DNA of 64,000 bases from Xestospongia bergquistia (Eukaryota > Porifera > Demospongiae > Haplosclerida > Petrosiidae). Where the stretch lies: NCBI GenBank assembly GCA_963965975.1, contig OZ014411.1:932501-996500 (forward strand), given 5' to 3'. Shown here piece after piece: positions 34,190 through 47,873 of this stretch. Below the pieces are notes generated by a model. The model did not search any database. It was not told the origin of the DNA and was given only the letters and a program-made list of their open reading frames with translations. Both the position numbers and the translations under genes were made by a program. How positions within the stretch are numbered: position 1 is the first letter of the stretch; every line of letters begins with the position of its first letter.

Positions 34190-35265
34190 TCAGTATTTAG
34201 AAAAAATCTTTGGATTTGCTAAGAAATCTGGTATATTCTTAGCTAGAACTGGTTCATTGACAGGATATTCTTCAATGACATCAATAAGGTTCCTCCATGT
34301 CACATCAGATGGTTGTGTACTAATCCACGTCTGCAAGACTTCAGAAAGTTTGCGAGTTTCATTATAACGAGCGTCATTTTCAATAGATTGAATTCTTTCA
34401 TCAGGAATTTCCAAGGCTTCTCCAATCTCTCTCCATTTATGTTGAATAGGACCAAGGACACGTTGAACATGAACTTTTTTAGGTTCTTTGTCTGAAGATA
34501 AAAAACATCATTATTGCAATATTATGATATGATGTTAACAATATTGCAATATTATGATGTCAACAGAAAGATAGAGTAATATACTAAGGATATTCAATTA
34601 GTTACTTTATTGATAGAGGGCACATTTAAAACAATGGACGTATTGTAAGAAGTGGTTGTACTCTGAAATTATATCTTACAATATACTTATACACTTGAAC
34701 TATGTCAAATACTATACAAAAAAGATTACCTAATAGATTTTCTACTACTGTATTAAAGCAAGATGAATCAGTAGTATCATTTGATGTCTCTACATTAAAT
34801 GAGAAGTGAAAATATAACTAATAGCAATTAATTACTCACAATTAATTACCTGAAATAGGAGTACTTGTACTTACAGCTCCTACTGCTTTAGGAGAGCCTA
34901 GGAAAGAAACACAGAAGTAAAAATAACCCAAAAAAATCACAAAAGATGACCATTTTAGTGAGATCTAAGCAATGACTTTTAACCATTACTTTTATCAACA
35001 CGTTTCAAACAGAAGGCTATTGTATTAGTTCAGTATATATTCTTATACAGTTAACAAAAACATGTCTAAAGAATTTAAAAATCTTGACTGTTATACCTGA
35101 TGAAGGAGACAAGGTTGGGTTAGTAGTTACTTCTGCCATATCTGATCCTACCAAATAGTACGTAATACATAATAAAATAAATGTAGACAAACCTTGGTAT
35201 GTCTTGGCAAGTGGTTTAGAGGTGTGTTCCATGTCATCTTTAGTTAATGGAGGTGAGACAAGATC
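34190..35265 (-). CDS. C-terminal exons: linker module 2 and death-like domain 2
   Basis: Exons (minus strand, 5' to 3'): 35193-35265 (DLVSPPLTKDD...KTYQ), 35097-35147, 34850-34897, 34730-34789 (ETSNDTTDSSCFN...VENLL), 34190-34491. The last encodes a death-fold domain: VQRVLGPIQHKWREIGEAL, ERIQSIENDA, LQTWISTQPSDVTWRNLI, then a short tail to the stop. The first and fourth exons are paralogous to 36015-36099 and 35798-35857 of the upstream module. Death domains recruit other death-domain proteins by homotypic contact. Confidence 0.8.
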
Positions 35266-38200
35266 CTATACATGACATAGACAGAGCAGTACAATAAGAC
35301 AATGTTAAAATTAAAATTACATGTACACTAAAAGTAAATAAGTAACAATACATTCACTTACCAAAGGATTACATTCAGAGAAGACGTATTCGCTATACAC
35401 ATCAGGTCTCTTTAGAAAAGTATGAATATCATCACCAATTTGACGATTGTTAACAATTGGACCTTCCACTTCCTTTAATAATTTTTTCCATTTGGCTTCA
35501 TTTGATTTCTCCTCTAGCCATTTATTGATCACAATCGACAGGTTTATCTCTGTTGAGTTATTGCTTATCTTTAAGCTTTCTAATTCTCCAGTGTTGACTT
35601 CAAGTGAGACTCCAATGAGGTACCATTTGTCTTTAATAGGCATTAGTAAAGCTAAAACATCTTTCATTTTGGGAACTTTAGAAAGAATGGGATCATTACC
35701 TACAAAAGAATGCAATCAGCCTTAAATCAAGCTTTAAAAAATATTGTAGTAATAATGAGAAACATACAAACAAGCCAGTACCTTACATTAATCTTACCTA
35801 ATACATTTTCTATTGGTGTATTAAGATATGATGAATTAGTAGTGTCATTTGATTTTTCTATATTACATGAGAAATGAGAATATTAATAGTAACAATGATT
35901 AATAAATTACATGAAAAAGGAGTACTTGAGCTAGCAATACTTACTTCTGTTTTATCACAACAAATCATAATACGTATAATAAAGCAATACAACATCAAGC
36001 AAACAATGACTTACCTTGGTGTGTCTTTTCTACAAGTGATTTAGAGGCACGTTTAATCTCATCATCAGTTAATGGAGGGTCAGCAAGGTAGGCAAGATCC
36101 TGTACATGATGTAGATACAGCAGTACAATAAGATAATGTAACACTACATGTACATTGTTACATGTACACTAAAAAGTAAATAAGTAATGGTACATTTACT
36201 TACCAAAGGATTACGTCCAGCAAAGACACTCAAATGGCTACAGTGCTCCTTTATAGCGATGTGAGTACATTCAACAGATGATAAAAATGTGTCACAACAG
36301 ACATCTTGAATATGTTGAAGATAATAACCTTGAATTGGTAACTCAGCATTACTTGTATTGAACAGTGCTTTCGTTACCAAAGGAGCAATGTGAAGAAAAG
36401 GATCTTTATTTCCTACAATCTCTTTGACATCACGCACAATACCATCTGTACCCATAATATTGTTTTTAGCAAGAATAGAGACAGCAACATCTTCTATTGA
36501 ATAAAGTGTGCGTTTACAGACTTCAAGAGTATGAGCAGTAGATACCTGATCTGGTGCAATCATATATTCATCACTTGTACATGAACAAAATTGCTCCTTA
36601 AGACTCAGGACTTTCTTAATAACTGAGTTAAAAACTTGGCGACTTTCCTCCATTTCTTTGTTTGATGTAAGTACAGTGACACAACGATTGTGTTCAGAAA
36701 CTTCAGCAATAACCTCAAATTTGTTCTTCCAATATATACCATTAGTCCATACTGTACAACGACGAGCTAACTTTTGTACAGCAGGGTTAGTTTCATTAAT
36801 CATACCAGGTTTTCTTCGAGGACAAAGGCAGTAAATATAGGCAAGGCAAAGTAGAAGGACATGAAGAAATCGTGTCGAAAGGAATTGATTGGGATCAGGA
36901 CACCACAGACACCATCCTAACCCATCCTCTATTTTGATATCAGTGGGAGGTTCAGCACTGACAAGTGCTGGAAAAAACAAGACCTCATCTAATGGCAAGG
37001 GTATTGATGTTGATATGTTAGTTTCAAGATCACCAAGTGTGCTTGATTCAATCATGTGGCAGAACTGAAGACTTTTAAGAAAACCAACTAACATATCAGT
37101 ATTATGATGAGGAAATGCTTCTTTGAGAGCTGATAGAGGTACAATGCCAGTATTACTAGCCATATCTCGATAAACACGCTCAATTGCTGATGGAGCAAAG
37201 AGGACACCATTGATTTCTGAGAGTAGAGCTGCCTTGTTAATAACTATCCAACTTTGATCTACATTATTTCTGAGGAATAAAATAAGACCCTTGTCACTTA
37301 AAGTGGTCAGAAATTCAAGTAACACTGACATTTCAGATGGAAGAGAAGGATCATTACGCTCTTTTAATAAACCACATAACTCTTCTAAACTAATAGCTAC
37401 TCTTTGAAGAAGCTGTAGGAAGGAGTATTGAACGTGGCAATAAAAACTAATTTTGTCGGATCGATCAAGAACAGCTTTACAGCTCTTTGACAAAGTAATT
37501 ATGAACTCTTTGACTCCTTTACCTCCAGGACGGTGGCATTCCATTGGTACAAACCCATGGAATTCCTGTGAATAGGTTGCTTTCTTAGCAACATCACGAA
37601 CCAATTCAGATATTGGATCCAAACTAGTAGTTAGCTCATCTAGACGACTTCCAATGACAATAATTTGTGATCGTTTTGAACTCTTCATTCCTTTGCTGAT
37701 GTTTTCAATGAAGTTAAACCAGTAGTATAACTCCTTTCTCATGGTCTCCTTGTTGTTAATTAGCTTGGAAAGGACCAAAAATACAGCAGGTGAGCTAAGC
37801 ATTAGATTTTCCAGGACAGCAGCATGACTACTGTAATATTCCCTATGACCAGCAAGGTCATAGAGAACGACGTTCCCAATTTCATGACTTGTAAAGGTAT
37901 GTGCATTAATACCAGCTGTTAATGGTTCTACAGTGACACATTCGGATGTATGAAATTTGTGATCAGCTGGTTTCTTAGCTCGTTCCATGATGACAGCAGT
38001 AAGAGAGCTTTTCCCTGAAGTGGTATTGCCACACATAAAGACTTTACCATAGGATTCCACAGGAAAGTCAGCTTGACTTTGCTGAAATGGCTCAAACATT
38101 TTTAAAATATCAAAACGATTCTTGTGACTTTGAGGAACAAGTTCTATAGGTACTTCTTCTCTGCTATTTCTGGACATTGGATCCACTTGCCCAGATGATA

Positions 38201-41200
38201 AGAGAAACTTGATAGCATCTACTGAACCATTAGAACAAGCATCATGAAGTGGTGTGTTTCCACTCTAACAGAGAAAGAATAGCATAAACATTCTACCATA
38301 TTGTTGATTTTACACATAAAATGAGAAAAAGTAAGAAAATGTGAAAATCTTATTACAATTATATGTATTGACTATAAAATGGTTTTTAACATTTAATCAT
38401 ACTCACCACATTCTTAACATCAATCTGAATAGTATGATCCACAATTGCCCTAATAAGGTCAACATTGTTATTGTAGGCTGCACAGTGTAAAGCGGTGTCA
38501 TCATCCTAAAAATACAAAGACATTGTAACAAGTCATTCCGTTATGTAGCAACAATGCTACTACAGTAGATGAATGTATATTATTTTACATATTAATGAGA
38601 TAAAATATGTATTTAATGTAACATAATATGCAGCATGAAGTGTATATGTCAACACAATATGCTGTATATGTTGTATAGACTCTCAATATTTTAATAATTA
38701 AGAGATATATAGAAAGAAGACAAATATGTATAGATTCCATTTGAAGTAATAAGTCTATCACCTATTCTGTTTATTAACAAGGTGCTGGAGGCTAAATAAG
38801 CTAGTCGTCCTACATTGACAAATTAATTGGCTTAGGTATTCTTGTTCCCAAACTACCACACCAAAAGGGAGATGAGTGGTAGTAGACACACATGGTCCAG
38901 GTTATCATAAGTATGTTGTGCTGTAAATTGTTTAGGGGGACTATTTACAACCTGACAGTGCTAGGATCCACAGTAAGTATAATGCAGATGTATCATTATC
39001 TTGATGTTATTTTGTACTGAAGTACCTCAAACTAAGGAAGCCTATGCACTGGATAGAATAATATCCATCTTATTTTGAAGCCACATGGGTAGTTGGCAAT
39101 TACTATATCATTGAGACCAGCATTGAAAGAACAAAGATTTGTGTCAAAGGCTGGCACAACCAACTAAAGGTGTAAAAAAAGATCACTAAAATATATTCGA
39201 AATTGTCACAATTTTAATGAAAAGGCAGGCCTCGATAGAAATGTCTCTTTCACAGCTTTCTGCTGAAGCTGCAGATACATAGATCCAAAAACCCTTTAGA
39301 GATCAAATGATTAACAATTTAAATGAGAGGCTGACATCAATCTCCATTATTTAGAAGAGTATGTATCACTTATCTTCTCATACTAGTTTATAGATAGATT
39401 TAATTAATTTTGGTATATATATATAATTTCCAACAAGTTTTTCTTTAGTAGGCAAAATGATACAAAGTAAAATTAGTAAGCAAATGGTAGTTTGTAAAAT
39501 TAGACTGGGTGAAACAACCCTATATCAAATGTCTTCATTATCACTTGGCATCTAAAACTAGAGATACTATTGTTAGACTTGACAAGAAACAGGGATTGAT
39601 TAACATTCTTGCTACATTTCTTGTCAAAAGAAAGTCAAGGCAAAATAAAAGACTATAATTTGCTGTGGTAGTTTAGGGACAAGACCAATGTACTATATTC
39701 TATATATTCCAGTAGGCCATTTGTTAAGCTAAGGAGAGGCTAACATGTAATATAGACTAACAGTATGTAAACACATGAATTACTAACTATAAGTGGCTTT
39801 GTTAACTAACACGATAACCTATATGAACTCACATTATTCCTAATATCAACAGAACAGCCATTACCAATCAGAAGAAGTCCAATATCTGTATGGTTATTCT
39901 CAGCAGCCACATAGAGTGCAGTCTTTCCATCCTAATAAAAATATGAAATAAAAAGAATAAACAGATGTACATGTACACTGTACTTGTATTTATGTATATG
40001 TATTTAGAAATTTGTCATTGTTTGTTTGTTTGTTAGATCAAATCTTAATAAAAATGTGTACAATATGGTCTTAAAAAATATTTTACCAAATCACTAAACA
40101 TTGTAAGGATATAGCATGTGAGATCTATATTACAGGAACCAATACAATAACATTTTCCTTATGGTTAAGAAAGAAACAAGGAGACTTCTGCATCGTAATT
40201 ATAGAAACAACTACAACTACAGAAAATACTATAACAGTTAAAGATAAGGTTAAGTACAGAAATAAAACAAAAGGTCATATACTTTAAATTTATCATTAAA
40301 ACATATATCTTAATATGTTGCCAAATAACCAGTAGAAATATTCAAAAAGATAAACAGAGAGTGTTTGTTTCACCACAAACAAATCACATCATTATATGAC
40401 CTCTCTACTATGTTGTTATTCATCTTAAATCTGATATGTCGAAACAAAGTAAGAATACAAAGATGCAGAACTAATGGCATATATCAGCTTTATGTATATC
40501 ACACATTACAGAAAGACACAAGAGAGACAGAGGCTAGTTTATGATAGTTTAATAGTTTAGACATAATATTCATAATTTGTATGACTGCCTTTTGTGTATT
40601 ACTACTATTTGTCATATGAAATCTAAGCTATCCAACTGGTTTATGATAACAGTCAAGTAATTATACTAGATGTAATTTTATTAAGATTTAGTGACATACA
40701 TTTGTAAAAGGATCATTGTTAATACAACTAGGTTGAGTTCAATTCAGTAGTCTCTTGAAACACTAAGTTATCATTGCAAAAAGAATTCTTTTAGTCTTCT
40801 TTCTCTGAATTTGAAAACTCTCAACGATTCATTACATTATACATGTGTTTATACACTAAATATTGAGATGCAAAAGATAGTAGGGGGGAGGGGGTTAGAG
40901 TCCCAATAGCTCCTATGGTTCCTACATGTACAGTGGATTGTTAAATGTCATAGATAATATACAAAACATGTACTGGATATACAATTATAATAATAGTTTA
41001 TCAAAGCAATAAAAACATTTGTTGTGGCATAAATCCATAATTAACATATAATAAATCCATCATAAAGTCAAGTATAGTAGATGTAATCTCACTAAAACTG
41101 TAGTCACTTATCAAAAACATTTTGCTCTGTTTAAAAACAAGACAATTAATGTATATTATCAAATGATTGAAACAATTAGTAACTAACGTAACTATCAACA

Positions 41201-42366
41201 CACACTACAACTAATATTGTAATAAGTGTTATACCGTCATTTGATTTGTCTATCTAATATAAAATATACTATGGATAATTTGGAATGTCTACATTGAAAA
41301 AATGCCTGCATCATTCATTTTAATACCAAGTTAAAAAGTGACATGTAAATAATATCAAGGTCTTTATAGTTACTAATGGATTACAATAATTATCTTAATT
41401 AAAGTTCAATACAGTTGTACATGAGACAACTTACTATGTTTTCCAAATCAGTACTAGCATTAGCCTTTAGTAATACTTGAACAATCTCAATGTAGCCTTC
41501 CTTTGATGCAACATGGAGAGGAGTCTCATTTTCCTATATATATATATACAAAGATAAATGTCATGTGAAAAACATCAAATTAAATGTGAGTGCAAATATA
41601 TATATTACATCTAAACAGTAACAATATACACATGTAGAATGATAGAAAATATTATTAAAAAAATTGAATTAACAATAATGTAATACATGTGTATGTATGT
41701 ATTAAGCCAAAGAAAAACTGGTATACATGTAAATGTATGTGTATAGGTTGTAGTAAATTCATGTAGAGTAAAAGTATACATATCACCAAAAAGAAACTGG
41801 CTCCCATGCATCAAATATGTCTGTGATTAGCAACAACTTTCAATATTATTAAAACATTAAAATGACAAGTCTTCTTTTGCTATAAATAACTCTGAAAGGA
41901 TATAAAGTGACAAAAACAAAAGTAACATTTTGTATACTTTTTTCAGGTAAGAGTTAATATGCTATAACCTTTAATTTGTCTATTAAATAACATATTGCTA
42001 TACAATCAATGCAATAGTACATTAAAAATAATTAGTTAATTGAATACTATCTTATGAACAAAAATAGGATTCTATTTACCTTGCATTCAACATCTATAAC
42101 CATATATTGATTAAATCAACCAATTGATTTTTACAGTGATATAACTACATTGAATAAACACAGGCCTTGGTTTAATACCAGGTCAAAATACTTTGAGTTG
42201 AATATAAATCAAGGTATTTTAACCAATGAAATACATTAATTATATTACGTAAGACAACTTACATTGTTTGCTATATCAGTACTAGCATTAGCCTTTAGCA
42301 ACAATTCCACAATTTCATTGTAGTCTCCCTTTGAGGCAACATAGAGAGGAGTCTTGCCATCCTATA

Positions 42367-42444
<78 letters not shown>

Positions 42445-43974
42445 TCATGTAATAAACATCAAATTAAATAGTAAGTATAATCATATATTTTATGTTACAT
42501 CTAACAGTAACAATATACATGTGTTGTATGATAGAAAATATCATAAAACAAATTAAATTAACAATAACATAATACATGTGTGTGTTTTTAATATCAAAGG
42601 AAACTGGTATACATGTAAAAGTACATGTACAGGTTGTAGTAAATAAGTGTATAGTAAAGCTACATAGTTATTGTCACATTTAAATGAATGCATTACATGT
42701 AGATATGTACTGTATTTCAATGTATGGTGTTTAACTCAGGAGAATTGGGCCAATTTTAATATGCCTCAAAATATAATGTAATTTAAATTTAAGATATATA
42801 ACTATAGCTAATTAAGAAAAAAGCTTATCAGAAAAATACATCACTCAAAAAAAACTTGTCTCTTGCATGTGCTGATTAGTAAACAATTACTAAACACTTT
42901 CACTATTCTAAAAACATATAAAAAGTCAAGTTTTCATTAGCTATAAGTGACTCTGAAAAGCTATAAAGTGATAAAAACAACAGTGCATTTTGCATACTTT
43001 TTGTCTGATAAGAGTTAATATGTTGTAACCATTAATTGGTGTATTTAATAACATATTATTATACAATCAATGCCATAGTACATTAGAAATATTTAGTTAA
43101 TTGAATAGTATCTTATGAACAAAAACAGGATTCTATTTACCTTGCATTCAACATCTATAACCATATATTGATTAAATCAACCAATTGATTTTTACAGTTA
43201 TATAACTATATTAAATAAAAACCTGCCTTGTTTTAATGCCAGGTCAAAATGGTCAAAGTTGAATATAACTCAAAGTATTTTAACCAATGAAATACATTAA
43301 TTATAATACATGAGACAACTTACATTGTTTGCTATATCAGTACTAGCATTAGCCTTTAGCAACAATTCCACAATTTCATTGTAGCCTCCCTTTGAGGCAA
43401 CATAGAGAGGAGTCTTGCCATCCTATATATATATATTGATAGAAATAAATAATATTATCACAAGAGAAACATGAAATACATTAATTATATTACATGAGAC
43501 AATTTACATTGTTTGCTATATCAGTACCAGCATTAGCCTTTAGCAACAATTCCACAATTTCTCTGTAGCCTCCATTTGAAGCAACACAGAGAGGAGTTTC
43601 ACCATCCTATATATATATATATATTGATAGAAATAAATAATATTATCACAAGAGAAACCAAAATACATTAATTATATTACATAAGACAACTTACATTGTT
43701 TGCTATATCAGTAGTAGCATTAGCCTTTAGCAACAATTCTACATTTTCAGTGCAGCCTTTTTTTGAGGCAACACAGAGAGGAGTCTTACCATGCTATAAA
43801 TATATTGAGAGAAATAAAGAATATTATCACAAGAGAAACATGAAATACATTAATTATATTACGTAAGACAACTTACATTGTTTGCTATATCAGTACTAGC
43901 ATTAGCCTTTAGCAACAATTCCACAATTTCATTGTAGTCTCCCTTTGAGGCAACATAGAGAGGAGTCTTGCCAT

Positions 43975-44027
<53 letters not shown>

Positions 44028-47000
44028 TTCATGTAAGAAACATCAAATTAAATAGTAAGTATAATCATATATTTTATGTTACATCTAACAGTAACAACAT
44101 ATACATGTAGTATGATTGAAAATATCATAAAACAAAATTAAATTAACAATAACATAACACATGTGTGTGTTTTTAATATCAAAGGAAACAGGTATATATA
44201 TAAATGTACATGTACAGGTTGTAGTAAATAAGTGTATAGTAAAGCTACATAGTTATTGTCACATTTAAATGAATGCATTACATGTAGATATGTACTGTAT
44301 TTCAATGTATGGTGTTTAACTCAAGAAAGTTGGGGACCAATTTTAATATGCCTCAAAGCATAATGTAATATAAATTTAAGATATATAACTATAGCTGTAA
44401 CCATTAATTGGTTGATTTAACAATATATTGTTATGCAATCAATCTCATTGCATATTACGATTATTTAGTTAATTAAATAGTATGTTTGGAATAGAAACAG
44501 TAGTGTATTAACCTGACATTCAACACATATGACTACATATTGATTAAATCAACTAATTAATTCTTACTTGAGTTAACTTACGCTGTTTGCTATATCTGTA
44601 TTGGCATTAGCAGTTAGTAATACTTGCACAATATCACTGCACTCATTATATGATGCAGCATAGAGAGGAGTCTGATTTTCCTATATATAGATACCGAGAT
44701 GAATACCATGTGAAAAACATCAAATTAAATAGTGAGTATAATCTTGTATATCTAAACAACATATACATGTAGTATGATAGAAAACATTATAAGACAAAAC
44801 TAAATTAGCAATAACATAATACGTGTGTGTGTTTTAATATTCAAGGAATCTGGTATGCATATAAATGTACATGTACAGGTTGTAGTAAATATGTTTATAG
44901 TAAAGCTAAATAGTTATTGTCACATTTAAATGAATGTATCACATGTACATGTGAACTGTATTTCAATGTATGGTGTTTAACTCAGGATAGTTGGGCCAAT
45001 TTTAATATGCCTCAAAGCATAATGTAATTGAAATTTAAGATATATAACTATAGCTAATTAAGAAAAAAGCTTATCAGAGAAACACATCACTCATAAACAA
45101 CTTGTCTCTTGTATCAAATGCATGTGTTGATTAGTAAACACTTTAACTATTATAAAAACATTTAAAATGACTAGTTTTCATTTGCTATAGTGACTCTGAA
45201 AAGCTTTAAAGTGACAAAAACAACAATAACATTTTCTATACTTTTTATCAGATAAGAGTTAATATGATATAACCATTAATAGGTTGGTTTAACAACATAT
45301 TGTTATACAATCAATGTTATTGCACATAAAGACTATTAAGTTAATTAAATAGTATGTTAGGAATAAAACAGTAGTGTACTAACCTGACATTCAACATGTA
45401 TGACTACATACTAATTAAATCAACTAATTAATTCATATTTGAGGTAACTTACACTGTTTGCTATATCTGTATTGGCATTATAAATTAGTAAAATTTGTAC
45501 GATTTCACTGTAGCCATTATATGATGCAACATAGAGAGGAGTGTTACTTTCCTATATAGATACAGAGATGAATACCATGATAAAATGCCAGGTTATTTAA
45601 TTCATCACAATTGCATCAAGTTTTGACATGACTTAAAGCATTGATTTAAGCAAATCTTACTCTAACAGAGCAGCTACAAGTATTTCAGGTGAAGTATTGA
45701 ATCAAGTTTCAAAGGTGGGTACCACAAAATGGTTATACTCCTTTAATGTTAAACTTCAAGGTTATTCATTTTATTAGAATAGAGAGTAATGGAACTAAAC
45801 AGGCTTCAATCCATTAGTAATTACTGTTACAACTGATGAACACCACAAAATGTTATTAAATTTTGTGATTATTAATTAATGTTGTGGTCAAATGCAACAG
45901 TAAAATAGAATGTATTAGAATAGTCTCATGACTTGCACAATACATTTGTTTGATTCTCCAGCATTCCTATAGAAACCACTGTTTTGGCAACAGGTACTTG
46001 AGCAATCCACAATATGTTTTACATATGCTTAGATATTCTGTTATCAAGAAACGTGTCATTGCTAAATTATGTACATTACTACAATCAAAAAAAGCTTCTC
46101 TCTGCTCTGAATGTGTAGACTCTACATTCCATACCACCAATAAAAGCTTCTATTTGGCATTATCTGCTCTGCTGTCATATTCCAGCTTCGCAAGTACTTC
46201 TTGAATACTTGGTGTTTTCTATTCTCCATGTTGATACACATGGTTTCATGTGTTTACATTAACATGTAATATTACAAACAAGTTATATAATGTTACATAG
46301 TTAATGAAATTCCTTTTCGACAGCTGTATTATGCAAGTAGACTAGACCCTTCCCATATAAGTAAATCATCTTGCCTAGTGAGACTAGTATTAGAATTGAT
46401 AAGTGCTATAATATAATATTATTATAATTATTCAGGAATATGAATACTATGGCTAGCAGGAAGTTGTGTTGAATATTCAAAACTTACATCTGCTCAGCCA
46501 CCAACTTAACACATTCAGTTGCCAGAGACAAAATATTTATAACAATTGCTCTCTTTAGCTACTGTTAGTCTGCAGTTGTTTTGCTGCAACTAGCAATTAA
46601 GGCTTTAAAGTTTGGAAAAGTTTAAAAATCCAAAAGTAATCATTCATAAGTAATCACAAAAAGACAAATGTATGATTTATAACTAAGACAGTGCTAGTCA
46701 TTCTCTCGCTTTGTAGAACTTTTTCTTCAATACATTTCAACATTAGGTTTGCTAATTGTCTTGATTAGTGCACAATATATATTGTTCTTTGCTACTATAT
46801 AAGCATATATTGTATAAAGTCAACATCTATAGCTATAGTATATTCTTCATGCATTATGTAGCAGTATTTGTTTGCATAAGAGAATGACATCAAATCTTGT
46901 CTAATTGCATTTTGAATTTACTATAATTCCTCAAGTACAATAAAAAATGTCTGTGTTGATGAAATATTTGAGAGCCAAAAATATTCCAAAAAATAAACTC

Positions 47001-47826
47001 CAAACTGAAAACAATGTGACAACTGGATATGGGTTAAGCTTGAAGTTCCAGTCAAAATGCAGGTGTCATACATAGGCCTGTATTGTTACCTTTCAATGCT
47101 GATTAAAATATTAAAACTCAAGAAGATAGTTCATTTAAGAAAAGTAAAGCTTATCAAAGACAAGCCATACTAGAGTTCATGCTTCGAATGCATCTGTGAC
47201 TAGTAAACACGTAGACTATTTCAAAAAGGTTTAAAAAGACAAATCACAAGTTTGCTAACTAGTAATTTGGAAAGGGTAAAAGGCCTACTTCAGTTCTAAT
47301 TAATTAGAAAAAGTAAACTTAACTACAAAGCAAAAGCTAGTCAAATATTAGAGCATGTAAGAATGAATATTGACCAGAGGGCTACTAATAGTGAAGAGGT
47401 GACTTCATTAGAAGTTATTGGGTAACACATTTGTGGCATAGAACTATATTGCATTTAATTAACTTCCACTCATATAGATAAAAAGATTGAAAATACCCTA
47501 AACGTTTCTGCTTTAAAAGATTACCATAGTTATTTCCTCAACTAAAAGCATTCTTTTAATAAACACCTACCATGAATACATGTTGAGAGTAAGCATCATG
47601 TTTGCACAAATAAACAACTGATCTAAATAAATGCATGATATGGCCTGGCCTGGAAACGCTATCATTTCCCAACATACATTAAAATTTACTTTTCAATTGT
47701 AAGTGTTAGTGACGTCTCAGTTAACTGCTGAGAAGTTTCAAGTTAAGGAATAACTTCTTTGAATAAACACCCAGACATAAATGTTGTGAATGAATAAACG
47801 CTGGTGAATTTAATGGAAGAAATACA

Positions 47827-47873
<47 letters not shown>

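Noticed and set aside
41001-41814. Two short minus-strand hydrophobic frames
   Set aside because: They lie in introns of the giant gene, are AT-biased and have no splice or domain support.
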